This document shows, piece after piece, positions 1-8,968 of a stretch of DNA of 64,000 nucleotides (within the stretch, counting starts at the first letter, position 1; each line of letters starts with the position of its first letter). Source of the DNA: Enterobacter sp. RHBSTW-00994 (lineage in GTDB: Bacteria; Pseudomonadota; Gammaproteobacteria; Enterobacterales; Enterobacteriaceae); NCBI RefSeq assembly GCF_013782625.1, contig NZ_CP056199.1, positions 514,588-578,587 of the forward strand, read 5' to 3'. Below the pieces are notes generated by a model that saw only the letters and a program-made list of their open reading frames with translations, was not told the DNA's origin and ran no database searches. Both the position numbers and the translations under genes were made by a program.

Positions 1-2115
1 TTCGCCATTGCCCGAAAGGTCCCGACGCAACCCATGCCGGACAGCGACGAAAGCTATACGCTTACCGTGAATGCCAGCGGCGTGAATATTGCGGCCAACA
101 CGCGCTTTGGTGCGCTACGCGGTATGGAGACATTACTGCAGCTCATCCAGAACGGGACAGAAAACACGTTTATCCCCTGGGTGACGATCGACGATTCTCC
201 GCGCTTCCCGTGGCGAGGACTCTTGCTCGACTCTGCCCGCCACTTTATTCCGCCTGACGATATCAAACGACAGATTGACGGCATGGCTGCGGCAAAACTC
301 AACGTCCTGCACTGGCATCTGACCGACGATCAGGGCTGGCGTTTCGCCTCAAAACGCTATCCGAAGCTGACACAGCTTGCCAGCGACGGGCTGTTTTACA
401 CACCGGATCAAATGCGGGAGATTGTGCGCTACGCCACCGCACGCGGGATTCGTGTGGTTCCTGAGATCGATATGCCAGGCCACGCTTCGGCTATTGCCGT
501 GGCTTATCCCGAACTGATGAGCGCACCAGGGCCTTATGAAATGGAGCGTCACTGGGGAGTCCTGAAGCCGGTGCTTGATCCAACAAAAGAGGCCACTTAT
601 GCATTTGCTGAGGCGATGGTTACGGAACTGACCGCGATCTTCCCGGACCCTTATCTGCACATTGGCGGCGATGAAGTCGATGACACGCAGTGGAAGAACA
701 ACGCAGCGATCCAGACATTTATGCGAGATAATAGCCTGACCGACAGCCACGCATTGCAGGCCTATTTCAACCGCAAGCTGGAAACGATCCTCGAAAAACA
801 TCATCGCCGGATGGTGGGTTGGGATGAGATCTTCCACCCTGATCTGCCAAAAAGCATTCTGATCCAGTCCTGGCAAGGGCAAGATGCGCTGGGGCAGGTG
901 GCGGAAAAGGGCTATAAAGGCATCCTTTCCACCGGCTTTTATCTCGATCAGCCTCAGTCCACGGCTTACCACTATCGCAATGAAATTGTGCCTCAGGGCT
1001 TAAACAACGTTGATGTTATTGGTGACAACGACAGCGCGCAGAGCTGGTCTTTCTCGATGCCACGCCTGAAGGGGAAACCGGTGGAGGGGAGCTTTACGCT
1101 GGTGAAAGGCGAGTCTGGCTGGCGCGGGTTTATCGACTTTAGCGGTAAATCCCGCCGTGCAGTGCAGGATATCGAATGGCGCAGCGATAACCAGGTGACC
1201 TTCACCGTGGATACCTGGATGGGAGAAACGCGTCCAGTGGTGACGGTAAATAACGATACGCTGAGCGGCTATTTCCTGTTGGGCAACGCCCGTTATCCTG
1301 TTAGTGGCAAGCTGCTGGATGATGTACCGAAAGGTATTGTCCCGGTTGTACCCGATGCCAGCCCGCAGGCTAATCTGTCTGGCGGTGAAGCGGCTCTGTG
1401 GGCGGAAAATGTGGTTGCACCAGTACTGGACATCAAACTGTGGCCGCGTGCATTTGCGGTCGCTGAACGTCTGTGGTCGGCACAGGACGTTAACGATATC
1501 GACAACATGTACACCCGCTTACAGGCTATTGATGCCTGGTCGACGGTATCAGTGGGCTTACAACAGCACAGCCAGCAGCAGGCGTATTTTACCCGGCTGG
1601 CGAACAATGCTGACACGCTGCCGCTGCAAATTCTCGCTCAGGCGGTGGAGCCTGCACAGTATTACACCCGCCAACACCTGAAATTCCAGGCCGGTAACTA
1701 TCATCAGTTTGAGCCGCTCAACCGTTTTGCCGATGCGCTGAATGCGGAAAGCAACACCGTGCGGCAGATGACGAAATGGGTCGATCGCTTAGTCAGCGAT
1801 GCAGAAGATAACGAAAGTGCTGAGGCGTTACGCCATGTGTTTAACCGCTGGCAGAGTAATACCAGCGACGTGCTGGCGCTCAGTGAAAGCAATTACCAAC
1901 TCAAGGCGATAAAGCCCGTGATTCAGGAGGTTGATAAGCTGGCGTCCATCGGCCTGAGGCTGACAGATTTGGTGGCGCGGCAGGGCACGCTCGACGACAA
2001 AGAAATTGCCTCAATTCAGAATGAACTTGATAACGCGGCGAAGATTCAGGACGAGGTAGTGATTGCGGCGGTCTATCCGCTCGAAACGTTACTCAATGCG
2101 ACGCGGAATCAGTAG
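1..2115 (+). CDS. Beta-N-acetylhexosaminidase, GH20 family (5' end outside window)
   Basis: The frame is open from base 1, so the gene begins upstream; 704 codons are visible. It reads as a family 20 glycosidase that removes terminal N-acetylglucosamine from chitin oligomers. Seen: a GH20 N-terminal fold segment, then the barrel with HWHLTDDQGWR, EIDMPGHASA and the catalytic Asp-Glu pair in HIGGDEV at visible codons 224-225. The long helical C-terminal part after about codon 480 is usual for the large periplasmic enterobacterial forms. A secretion signal would lie in the missing part. The convergent neighbour is a chitin-active LPMO, which fits a shared role in chitin use. The family is sure; the exact substrate is inferred. 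Confidence 0.9.
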   Translation, partial: FAIARKVPTQPMPDSDESYTLTVNASGVNIAANTRFGALRGMETLLQLIQNGTENTFIPWVTIDDSPRFPWRGLLLDSARHFIPPDDIKRQIDGMAAAKLNVLHWHLTDDQGWRFASKRYPKLTQLASDGLFYTPDQMREIVRYATARGIRVVPEIDMPGHASAIAVAYPELMSAPGPYEMERHWGVLKPVLDPTKEATYAFAEAMVTELTAIFPDPYLHIGGDEVDDTQWKNNAAIQTFMRDNSLTDSHALQAYFNRKLETILEKHHRRMVGWDEIFHPDLPKSILIQSWQGQDALGQVAEKGYKGILSTGFYLDQPQSTAYHYRNEIVPQGLNNVDVIGDNDSAQSWSFSMPRLKGKPVEGSFTLVKGESGWRGFIDFSGKSRRAVQDIEWRSDNQVTFTVDTWMGETRPVVTVNNDTLSGYFLLGNARYPVSGKLLDDVPKGIVPVVPDASPQANLSGGEAALWAENVVAPVLDIKLWPRAFAVAERLWSAQDVNDIDNMYTRLQAIDAWSTVSVGLQQHSQQQAYFTRLANNADTLPLQILAQAVEPAQYYTRQHLKFQAGNYHQFEPLNRFADALNAESNTVRQMTKWVDRLVSDAEDNESAEALRHVFNRWQSNTSDVLALSESNYQLKAIKPVIQEVDKLASIGLRLTDLVARQGTLDDKEIASIQNELDNAAKIQDEVVIAAVYPLETLLNATRNQ

Positions 2116-2128
2116 ACGTCGAAAAATG

Positions 2129-2153
2129 CTCCTCTCCCCGATGGGGAGAGGAG
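2129..2153. terminator. Palindrome between convergent genes, probable bidirectional terminator
   Basis: An 11-bp perfect stem (CTCCTCTCCCC / GGGGAGAGGAG) with a 3-base loop lies between the stop of the hexosaminidase and the stop of gbpA. There is no long T-run on the plus side. Similar CTCTCCCC...GGGGAGAG palindromes recur near 8930 and 12285, so it may also be a dispersed intergenic repeat. Confidence 0.6.
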
Positions 2154-2163
2154 ATCAGGCGAC

Positions 2164-3615
2164 TCAGTTTTTCAACACCCACGCCTCTTTCCAGTGTGCT
2201 CCTACGCCAGGTTCAAACTGATTTGAATAGGCTTTCCACTGCACACAATATCCGCTGTATGGCATCGGCCTGCACTGGTAGGTCTTACCATTTTTAGGCT
2301 GCAGCACGACGGTTCCCGCTTTGTAAGACGCAAGGTTTTCGGGGAAGGTGTAATCATATTTCGGGGTATTTCCTGCCGGGGCATTGTCTTCCAGCATCAG
2401 ATTAATGACGTCCTGGGCAAACAGCGTGCCGTCTTTATTGGTGGCGAAATACTTCAGCATATGGTGGCCAGCTGTTACCCCCGTCAGGGTCAGAGTGACG
2501 TCCTGGTTGGCATTGTTCATATCTTGCTTCAGATAGCCTTTTTCCACTCCCATATGGTTCATCACATGTGCTTCAACATTCACGTTGCCGCGAGTGTTGA
2601 TGTGGAATTTCACGGTTGCGTTACCACCCACAATTTTGCTGTATTGCACGTTAGAGACGGCGATGCTCTCATTCACAACGGCCTGCTGCTCTTCATACGA
2701 AATTGCAACGGATCTGAGCGCGCTCCCGTCTTTCACGAACACGCTGTTTGCGCCATGCACCGGGTTAACGTCCCCACTTTCATCTTTCACGCCTACCCGC
2801 ACCTCGCTTTGTGCGGTATTCACTTTCTGCGCCAGATCGTAGGACCACTGATTCGCATCGCCCTGTTCGGCAGAGGCGATGGTCATCTCTGTGCGCAGGG
2901 CGGCAACTTCACCGTTAGCGTCAAAGAAGCGGGCGATCACTTTATCGCCTGCATTCAGGTTATTCCCCGAGATTTGTCCGCTCAGGGATTTACGCCATTC
3001 GGAAACGGCCGCAGGCGATTCATCGGGTGTCACATGACTTCCCTGACCGAAATCAACGTCAATCGTCTGATAGAAGCTGTTTGCGGTATCCGCAATTTCC
3101 CATACGCCGTATATCACCTGGTAACCGGTACGTTCTGGCACATTGCACGTCATGGATTGGGTCATTGACGGCGCTTGTCCATTACCATTGATGGTACAGA
3201 ATGGGGTTAATTCAAACTGGTTTCGGCTGAGAGGCTTATTCGGGTCCCAGTTTTGCTTTGTGATATAAAAACGCCAGTTAGCGGTTTTATGTGGCGCAGT
3301 ATGACGCCAGACAAAGTTATGTGGGCCTGCCGTCATCGGGTTTTTAGTCCAGGCATTCAGGCTCTGTTTGTCTAACTGGGAATAGTTGGCAATCCCTGCA
3401 CTGGCAAGCTGACCGTCAGGTGGCATCGCACCCGCCGGGAAGCCGGAGGATTTCTCTACACTTTGCGGTTCGTACTGAACAGAACCGCAATCGATATTTT
3501 GGCCGAGCTTGCACATGTATGCACGGCTGGCGGGGGATTCGATATACCCATGGGCAAATACAGATGTGGCAACCGTCATTGTTGCCACCGCAAACGCGAT
3601 TTTTGAAAGTTTCAT
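2164..3615 (-). CDS. gbpA: GbpA-type chitin-binding lytic polysaccharide monooxygenase
   Basis: A 483-residue secreted protein, almost the length of Vibrio GbpA (485). A signal peptide ends at VFA, so the mature chain starts with His (HGYIESPASRAY), the first ligand of the AA10 copper brace. The second His is in the TAGPHNFVWRHTAPH region. Two middle domains follow (roughly residues 200-400). The C-terminus (about 415-483, YQCRPMPYSGYC...HWKEAWVL) is a CBM5/12-like chitin-binding domain. AA10 enzymes cleave crystalline chitin oxidatively; GbpA proteins also act as adhesins to chitin and mucin. It ends facing the hexosaminidase gene. All domains look intact. Confidence 0.93.
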   Translation of the reverse strand: MKLSKIAFAVATMTVATSVFAHGYIESPASRAYMCKLGQNIDCGSVQYEPQSVEKSSGFPAGAMPPDGQLASAGIANYSQLDKQSLNAWTKNPMTAGPHNFVWRHTAPHKTANWRFYITKQNWDPNKPLSRNQFELTPFCTINGNGQAPSMTQSMTCNVPERTGYQVIYGVWEIADTANSFYQTIDVDFGQGSHVTPDESPAAVSEWRKSLSGQISGNNLNAGDKVIARFFDANGEVAALRTEMTIASAEQGDANQWSYDLAQKVNTAQSEVRVGVKDESGDVNPVHGANSVFVKDGSALRSVAISYEEQQAVVNESIAVSNVQYSKIVGGNATVKFHINTRGNVNVEAHVMNHMGVEKGYLKQDMNNANQDVTLTLTGVTAGHHMLKYFATNKDGTLFAQDVINLMLEDNAPAGNTPKYDYTFPENLASYKAGTVVLQPKNGKTYQCRPMPYSGYCVQWKAYSNQFEPGVGAHWKEAWVLKN

Positions 3616-3703
3616 GGCGAGTCCATTAAAAGAGGGATACTGCGCAGGCAGTGTATTAATGGACGCAGAGGGGCGTCATTTTAAGCCGTGAGGAAAAATA
3701 ACC

Positions 3704-3730
3704 AAAAAAAAGGCAGCCTAAGCTGCCTTT
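3704..3730 (-). terminator. Rho-independent terminator after ridA
   Basis: The stem AAAGGCAGC (3709-3717) pairs with GCTGCCTTT (3722-3730) around a 4-base loop. The A-run at 3704-3710 gives a U-tail for leftward transcripts, so it ends the ridA (and possibly pyrBI) message. Confidence 0.85.
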
Positions 3731-3752
3731 CATTCCACTGAGTGGAAATATC

Positions 3753-4139
3753 TTAGCGACGAACGGCAATCGCTTCGATTTCAATTTTCACGTCTTTAGG
3801 CAGGCGAGCCACTTCCACACAAGAACGGGCCGGGAAGGTGGCGTTGTGCTCGGTGAAGAAGGCTTCATAGGTGGCGTTAACGGTCGCGAAATCGTTCAAA
3901 TCTTTTACGAATACGGTGGTTTTCACGATATCGCCGACTTTCAGACCCGCAGATTCCACGATGGCCTGGACGTTTTCCAGCGACTGACGCGCCTGTGCGG
4001 CTACATCTTCCGGAACAGCACCGGTCTTCGGGTTCACCGGGATCTGGCCAGAGGTGATGATCATGCTGCCCAGATCAACGCCCTGAACGTATGGACCAAT
4101 AGCGGCTGGTGCATTTTCCGTCGCGAGTACTTTGCTCAT
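3753..4139 (-). CDS. ridA: RidA, reactive enamine/imine deaminase
   Basis: A 128-residue protein of the YjgF/YER057c/UK114 family, full length. It hydrolyses the 2-aminoacrylate and other enamine intermediates released by PLP enzymes, which protects the cell from damage. Seen: the conserved core GPYVQGV, SGQIPVNPKTG and the Arg-containing segment PARSCVEVARLPKDVKIEIEA, whose Arg binds the substrate carboxylate. A start at 4139 is preceded by a purine-rich AGGAGAA-like site on the minus strand. It lies 73 bp downstream of pyrI, the usual enterobacterial order, and has its own terminator. Confidence 0.97.
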   Translation of the reverse strand: MSKVLATENAPAAIGPYVQGVDLGSMIITSGQIPVNPKTGAVPEDVAAQARQSLENVQAIVESAGLKVGDIVKTTVFVKDLNDFATVNATYEAFFTEHNATFPARSCVEVARLPKDVKIEIEAIAVRR

Positions 4140-4212
4140 GTTTTCTCCAGAATAACAGCGTTAAGAATGTTCCCGGCCATTATAACAGCCGGGATTTCAT
4201 TACCAACCTCAA

Positions 4213-4674
4213 TTAGTTGGCCAGCACCACATAATGAGAAAACTCTTTTTCACAGTATTTGCATTTGAGTGCAATGTCATCTGCGCGTTTTTTCACTGCA
4301 AAACTGGATGAAACCGGCTCAGCATGACTGATGCAATTACTGTTTGGGCAAACCAGCACGCTGTCGATGCGTTCAGGCAGGCTCGGACGGGATTTGCCCA
4401 CCACTTCGTACTCGTCGATACGGTTAACCGTGGCATGTGGTGCGTACAGTGACAGCTGGTTAACCTGCTCGTCAGTCAGGAACGTATTTTCGATTTTGAT
4501 CAGGTCTTTGCGGCCCATTTCACCGGAGGGCAGGTTCAGACCGATGGTGATGCGCTGGTCGGTTTCCGTCAGTTTAAACAGCGTCAGCAGCTTGAAGCCT
4601 ACCTGCGCAGGGATGTGGTCAATCACAGTGCCACGTTTGATGGCCTCGACCTGAAGTTTGTTATCGTGTGTCAT
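4213..4674 (-). CDS. pyrI: Aspartate carbamoyltransferase regulatory chain
   Basis: A 153-residue chain, the same length as E. coli PyrI. It binds CTP and ATP and makes aspartate transcarbamoylase allosteric. The N-terminal nucleotide domain has [22 protein letters not shown]. The C-terminal zinc domain keeps its four cysteines (CPNSNC and CKYC). The gene follows pyrB by 12 bp and will be translated from the same attenuated message. Confidence 0.98.
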   Translation of the reverse strand: MTHDNKLQVEAIKRGTVIDHIPAQVGFKLLTLFKLTETDQRITIGLNLPSGEMGRKDLIKIENTFLTDEQVNQLSLYAPHATVNRIDEYEVVGKSRPSLPERIDSVLVCPNSNCISHAEPVSSSFAVKKRADDIALKCKYCEKEFSHYVVLAN

Positions 4675-4686
4675 TGTCGTTTCCCC

Positions 4687-5619
4687 TTACAGTGCTAATT
4701 CGCGATTCAGAACCAGTGCCAGTAACGCCTGGCGAGCGAAGATACCGTTTCCGGCCTGCTGGAAATACCAGGCGTGCGGCGTCTTATCCACGTCGGTGGC
4801 GATCTCGTCGATGCGTGGCAGCGGGTGCAGCACTTTCATATTGCTACGTGCGCCCTCGAGGTCGCTGGCGCGCAGGACAAACTGCGCTTTCACGTTGGCG
4901 TATTCCGACGGGTCCAGACGCTCTTTTTGTACACGCGTCATGTACAGAACATCCACCTCGCCCATCACCTCTTCGATGCTGGCGTGCTGGCTCCACGTCA
5001 TCTCTTTTTCATCAAGCATGTCGAGGATGTACTGTGGCATCGCGAGTGCAACCGGTGCGATGAAGTAGAAACGGTTGCCATTAAATTTCGCCAGTGCCTG
5101 CGCCAGCGAGTGAACTGTACGACCGTATTTCAGGTCGCCGACCATGGCGATGTTCAGGTTTTCCAGGCGTCCCTGGGTTTCCTGAATGGTAAACAGATCC
5201 AGCAGGGTTTGCGTCGGGTGTTGGTTCGCGCCATCTCCGGCGTTCAGAACCGGAATACCGCCTGAAAACTCGGTTGCCAGACGTGCCGCGCCTTCCTGCG
5301 GGTGGCGCATCACAATTGCATCGACATAGGTGCTGATCACCGAAATCGTATCCGCCAGCGTTTCACCTTTTTTCCCCAGCGATGTATTACTGCTGTCAGA
5401 GAAACCCACCACGCTTGCCCCGAGGCGGTGCATGGAGGTTTCAAATGACAGGCGCGTGCGGGTAGAGGCTTCGAAGAAACAGCTCGCAATCACCTTATGC
5501 TTCAGCAGTTCCGGTTGCGGGTTCGCTTTCAGTTTTGCCGCGGTTTCCAGAACCAGTTCCAGCTCGTCGCGGCTGAGGTCGTTTATGGAAATGATATGTT
5601 TTTGATAAAGCGGATTCAT
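4687..5619 (-). CDS. pyrB: Aspartate carbamoyltransferase catalytic chain
   Basis: A 310-residue catalytic subunit that joins carbamoyl phosphate and aspartate, the first committed step of pyrimidine synthesis. Seen: the carbamoyl-phosphate site [14 protein letters not shown] near residue 50, the [12 protein letters not shown] loop, [12 protein letters not shown], and HPLPRIDEI near the C-terminus. It is the first structural gene after the pyrL leader, with pyrI just downstream. Nothing appears broken. Confidence 0.98.
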   Translation of the reverse strand: MNPLYQKHIISINDLSRDELELVLETAAKLKANPQPELLKHKVIASCFFEASTRTRLSFETSMHRLGASVVGFSDSSNTSLGKKGETLADTISVISTYVDAIVMRHPQEGAARLATEFSGGIPVLNAGDGANQHPTQTLLDLFTIQETQGRLENLNIAMVGDLKYGRTVHSLAQALAKFNGNRFYFIAPVALAMPQYILDMLDEKEMTWSQHASIEEVMGEVDVLYMTRVQKERLDPSEYANVKAQFVLRASDLEGARSNMKVLHPLPRIDEIATDVDKTPHAWYFQQAGNGIFARQALLALVLNRELAL

Positions 5620-5640
5620 GTTTATCTCCTGACGCCGGGC

Positions 5641-5666
5641 AAAAAAAAGCCCCTCAAATGAGGGGC
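5641..5666 (-). terminator. pyrBI attenuator hairpin
   Basis: The stem GCCCCTC (5649-5655) pairs with GAGGGGC (5660-5666). An A-run at 5641-5648 becomes the U-tail of leftward RNA. It overlaps the stop codon of pyrL, the classic layout in which close coupling of ribosome and polymerase at low UTP prevents termination. Confidence 0.9.
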
Positions 5667-5758
5667 CCTGGGAATAGGGTTATCAACGGGAAGAAAAACG
5701 GCAGGCCAGCGTCTGATTTCAGACGCGGTAAGACAGTATGTCGTACACGCTTGACCAT
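5654..5758 (-). CDS. pyrL: pyrBI operon leader peptide
   Basis: A 34-codon leader, start at 5758, preceded by GGGAGGAAGC. It reads [20 protein letters not shown] and then three Phe codons and PLIT, closely matching E. coli PyrL. The U-rich Phe codons are where polymerase pauses when UTP is low. The stop lies inside the attenuator stem. It is a regulatory peptide with no known function of its own. It is somewhat shorter than the 44-residue E. coli peptide. Confidence 0.92.
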   Translation of the reverse strand: MVKRVRHTVLPRLKSDAGLPFFFPLITLFPGPLI

Positions 5759-5783
5759 GCTTCCTCCCGGCAAATTGTCGGGC

Positions 5784-5811
5784 ATTATACGCAGCTCGCT
5801 TTTCTTATCAA
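5784..5811 (-). promoter_or_regulatory. pyrBI promoter with UTP-sensitive start region
   Basis: On the minus strand TTGATA (5806-5811) and TATAAT (5784-5789) are 16 bp apart. The start region that follows reads GACAATTTGCCGGG. The AATTTG start of E. coli pyrBI is known to cause reiterative U addition at high UTP; the same string is present here, so the same second control layer is likely. Confidence 0.85.
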
Positions 5812-5858
5812 GCGATTTAATGCACGCTTTACTCAATGCAAACGGTTCTTTGTGAATA

Positions 5859-6338
5859 TTAATTCGTTCTGAGTAAATAATTAATTTGTTTATGCACCAG
5901 GGCAGTGCGCTTCACCACACGAGGGGCGACCCAGACAATACTGCTTCCGGCAACCACTCCTAATATTTCCGGTAACTGGTGATAATCCAGAATGCGCGCC
6001 ACTGCACGGCCATATCCAGCAACGGTATGAATAAGGATAAACTCGCTATTGTGTTCAACACTGACCACCATTTCGGATATGGAACGCGCAGCATCGGGGG
6101 CGGGGCGGAGTTGAGGATTCAGCGAATAAATCTTTAGGCCTTTGGCATTTCGTATTTTTATGACACCGAGCAACTTGAGCAGACGTGAGACGGTGGACTG
6201 ACTAATGCTGTCGAAACCGTGATCCTGCAAGTCGCGGCGTATTTCTTCCTGGGAGAGATAACTCTTTTCAGTAATCAGACGCTGACACACTGCCAGCTGT
6301 AGCTGCTCTTTTGGAGAGTAATCACCATAGTCCGTCAT
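5859..6338 (-). CDS. ArgR-family regulator linked to arginine deiminase genes
   Basis: I chose the start at 6338 (MTDYGDYSPKEQ, 159 residues) because the ArgR-like sequence begins there and a GGGA site precedes it. An upstream extension would lie in repeat DNA. Residues 5-75 form the winged helix-turn-helix (LSQEEIRRDL...SISQSTVSRLL). The C-terminal oligomerisation domain has GYGRAVARILD. Where ArgR has the arginine-contacting Gly-Asp-Asp this protein has Gly-Ser-Ser (VVAGSSIVW). It lies downstream of the arcACB-transporter run and so probably regulates that operon, perhaps without binding arginine in the usual way. Confidence 0.87.
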   Translation of the reverse strand: MTDYGDYSPKEQLQLAVCQRLITEKSYLSQEEIRRDLQDHGFDSISQSTVSRLLKLLGVIKIRNAKGLKIYSLNPQLRPAPDAARSISEMVVSVEHNSEFILIHTVAGYGRAVARILDYHQLPEILGVVAGSSIVWVAPRVVKRTALVHKQINYLLRTN

Positions 6339-6365
6339 ATATAAATCCCATGTAAGTTGCCAAAA

Positions 6366-6420
6366 TGTCCGGTGGCACTGCACCGGACCGTAGGCCGGAA
6401 CAGCACAGCGCCATCCGGCA
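6366..6420. repeat. REP-like palindromic element
   Basis: The 3' half, read on the minus strand, has the enterobacterial REP pattern GCCGGATGGCGCTG...CCGGCCTAC (6390-6420). Next to it lies a second palindrome, TGTCCGGTGGCACTGCACCGGAC's inverted arms at 6366-6389. It lies between the transporter and the regulator and could limit read-through or stabilise the upstream mRNA. Confidence 0.75.
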
Positions 6421-6423
6421 AAT

Positions 6424-7827
6424 TTAGAGAAGCGCACCCAGGCTAAGGGCCGCCATAATGACCACGGTCAGAATACCCAGCAGCGGCGCAACCCACTTCA
6501 GATAACGCACGTAAGGAACGCGAGCGATAGCCAGCCCGCCCATGACAACAGCAGACGTTGGCGTCACCAGGTTAACGATACCGGATGCAGACTGGTACGC
6601 GGTCACAACAAGGTCGCGATTGACGTTAGCGAAATCGGCGAGCGGAGCCATGATCGGCATCGTCAGAACGGCCAGTCCGGATGAAGAAGGCACAAGAAAT
6701 GACAATACGACTTCCAGCCAGTACATCACGTTGATAAACGCCACCGTGGACAGCCCGCTCACCAGCCCTTCAGCGCTATGCAAAATGGTGTGGGTAATCA
6801 TGCCCTTATCCATGATGACTACGATACCGCGCGCGATACCGATAATCAGCGCGACGCCCAGCAAATCCCGTGCACCGTTGATAAATGTCGAGGTCAGTTC
6901 TTCTTCGCTCATTCGGGCGATCAGGCCGACAATGATGGCACTGGCAAGAAATACCGCCGAGATCTCCGCCATCCACCATCCCAGTACCGCAACCCCGTAA
7001 ATCATGACCGCGAAGGCCAGGGCGAAAATCACCAGGATGACTTTGCGCACCGGGGTAAATTCCAGCGACTGTTCGCCTTTGTTACCGAGGAAGTGGGCGT
7101 GATTTTCTTCCTGTTTGTCTGCCACGATCGACAGCGACGGATCGTTGCGGACTTTACGGGCGTAACGCATCACCCATGCCACGCAGATGATCCAGCCTAT
7201 CACCAGCAGTGCCACGCGCAGAGCGATCCCATTGGTGAAGGGGATCCCCGCCGCGTTTGCGGCAATCACGGTTGCAAACGGATTAATGGTTGACCCCAGC
7301 GTGCCGATCCCAGCACCCAGCAGAACGGTAGAAGCTGCAACAACCGGGTCAAAACGTGCGGCGAGCATGACCGGCACGAGCAGCGTGTAGAACGGCAGTG
7401 ACTCCTCCGCCATGCCGTAAATCGTACCGCCAGCGGCAAATAGCGCCATCAGGATCGGGATCATCCACTCTTCACGTCCGCGAAGCCGGGTGGTGACGCG
7501 CTCGATCCCGGCGTCAATCGCCCCGGTTTTGGTGACGATCCCGAGAAATCCCCCGATGATCAGAATGAACAGCGCTACGTCGATCGCACCTGCCTGGCCT
7601 GACACTGGATCGTACAGCCCGGCGATGGGGGCCATGAGAACTGAGATAATGCCCTGCGGATGTGCGGCTACGTGTGCGTAAGTCCCGGCAATCGGAACCT
7701 CTTTACCGAGGGTTTCATTCATTGCCATTTGGTATTGCCCGGCCGGAACAACCCAGCTCAGAGCTGCCACCACGGCAATCAGAAAAAAGAGAATGGTGTA
7801 AGCGGAGGGAAACTTGAACTTGCCCAT
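6424..7827 (-). CDS. YfcC/ArcD-like membrane transporter
   Basis: A 467-residue very hydrophobic inner-membrane protein with about twelve segments, starting FPSAYTILFFLIAVVAALSWVVPAG, which is typical of the YfcC (DUF1504-like, basic amino acid or C4-dicarboxylate antiporter) family. A good AGGAGAAC site precedes the start at 7827. It sits between arcB and the ArgR paralogue. The likely job is arginine/ornithine exchange for the deiminase pathway, as ArcD does elsewhere. That substrate is inferred from context; the sequence alone supports only the family. Confidence 0.82.
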   Translation of the reverse strand: MGKFKFPSAYTILFFLIAVVAALSWVVPAGQYQMAMNETLGKEVPIAGTYAHVAAHPQGIISVLMAPIAGLYDPVSGQAGAIDVALFILIIGGFLGIVTKTGAIDAGIERVTTRLRGREEWMIPILMALFAAGGTIYGMAEESLPFYTLLVPVMLAARFDPVVAASTVLLGAGIGTLGSTINPFATVIAANAAGIPFTNGIALRVALLVIGWIICVAWVMRYARKVRNDPSLSIVADKQEENHAHFLGNKGEQSLEFTPVRKVILVIFALAFAVMIYGVAVLGWWMAEISAVFLASAIIVGLIARMSEEELTSTFINGARDLLGVALIIGIARGIVVIMDKGMITHTILHSAEGLVSGLSTVAFINVMYWLEVVLSFLVPSSSGLAVLTMPIMAPLADFANVNRDLVVTAYQSASGIVNLVTPTSAVVMGGLAIARVPYVRYLKWVAPLLGILTVVIMAALSLGALL

Positions 7828-7874
7828 GATGTTCTCCTGAATCCCGGCGCACCCCGTGGTACGCCGGGCGGTGA

Positions 7875-8879
7875 TTAATCGCCGAGTGTCGCCACCATGA
7901 CCGCTTTAATGGTGTGCATGCGGTTTTCTGCTTCGTCAAAGACGATAGAGTTTGGTGATTCAAAGACCTCTTCCGTCACTTCCAGCCCTTTCAGGCCGTA
8001 GGCCATTTCGATTTCGCGACCCACTTTGGTGTGTTCGTTGTGGAAGGCTGGCAGGCAGTGCATGAATTTCACGTTCGGGTTGCCCGTGGCTTTCATCACG
8101 TCAGCGTTGATTTGGTACGGTTTCATCAGACTGACGCGTTCAGCCCAGGCTTCTTTTGGTTCGCCCATCGATACCCAGACGTCGGTGTAGAGGAAGTCTG
8201 TTCCGTGAACACCTTCTTCCACATCATCGGTGAGGGTGATGCGTGCGCCGGTTTCTTTGGCGATGGCGCGGCACTGTTCAACCAGCGCAGCTTCCGGCCA
8301 GAAGGATTTCGGTGCAACCAGGCGGATATCCATGCCCATCTTGGCTGCGCCGACCATCAGGGAGTTGCCCATGTTGTTACGCGCATCGCCCAGGTAGGCA
8401 AAGCTCAGCTCAGGCAGGGTTTTGCCTGGGGCGTGTTCCAGCATGGTCATCAGGTCTGCGAGGATTTGTGTGGGATGGAATTCGTTGGTCAGTCCATTCC
8501 ACACCGGAACACCGGCAAATTCACCCAGCTCTTCGACGATCTCCTGCCCATAACCGCGGTACTCAATGCCGTCATACATGCGGCCCAGTACGCGGGCGGT
8601 GTCTTTCATCGACTCTTTATGGCCAATCTGTGAACCACTAGGGCCGAGGTAAGTGACCTGTGCGCCCTGGTCAAATGCGCCAACTTCAAAGGCACAGCGG
8701 GTGCGGGTAGAGGTTTTTTCAAAAATCAGGGCGATGTTTTTACCGACCAGCGTTTGTTTTTCACGTCCGGCTTTTTTGGCGGCTTTCAGCTCGATGGCGA
8801 GGTCGATCAGGTATTGGATCTCTGTTGGGGTGTAGTCCAGCAGTTTGAGAAAGTTGCGGTTTTTCAGGTTGATAGTCAT
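7875..8879 (-). CDS. arcB: Ornithine carbamoyltransferase, catabolic
   Basis: 334 residues. Seen: the carbamoyl-phosphate site [13 protein letters not shown] near residue 55, [19 protein letters not shown] and the ornithine motif HCLPAFH. In the deiminase pathway it converts citrulline and phosphate to ornithine and carbamoyl phosphate. It is assigned as the catabolic copy because it is followed by the transporter gene and preceded by arcC and arcA on the same strand; a second OTC (12322-13326) carries ARG boxes and is the anabolic one. The two proteins are plainly paralogous along their length. Confidence 0.92.
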   Translation of the reverse strand: MTINLKNRNFLKLLDYTPTEIQYLIDLAIELKAAKKAGREKQTLVGKNIALIFEKTSTRTRCAFEVGAFDQGAQVTYLGPSGSQIGHKESMKDTARVLGRMYDGIEYRGYGQEIVEELGEFAGVPVWNGLTNEFHPTQILADLMTMLEHAPGKTLPELSFAYLGDARNNMGNSLMVGAAKMGMDIRLVAPKSFWPEAALVEQCRAIAKETGARITLTDDVEEGVHGTDFLYTDVWVSMGEPKEAWAERVSLMKPYQINADVMKATGNPNVKFMHCLPAFHNEHTKVGREIEMAYGLKGLEVTEEVFESPNSIVFDEAENRMHTIKAVMVATLGD

Positions 8880-8912
8880 GTGTAAATCCTTTTTTAATTT
8901 TAGCTGTCTGAT

Positions 8913-8961
8913 GCCCTCACCCCAGCCCTCTCTCTGGGGAGTGGGTCAGGAAGAGGGGAGA
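8913..8961. repeat. Intergenic CCTCTCTC/GGGGAG-type palindromic repeat
   Basis: The arcC-arcB gap holds CCCTCACCCCAGCCCTCTC followed by GGGGAGTGGG and AGAGGGGAG. Related sequences lie at 2129-2153 and 12285-12305. The pattern is that of a dispersed enterobacterial intergenic element. Confidence 0.55.
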
Positions 8962-8968
8962 ATGCTGC

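Noticed and set aside
349..972. Long minus-strand frame inside the hexosaminidase gene
   Set aside because: Shadow of the GH20 gene; no ribosome site or recognisable motif.
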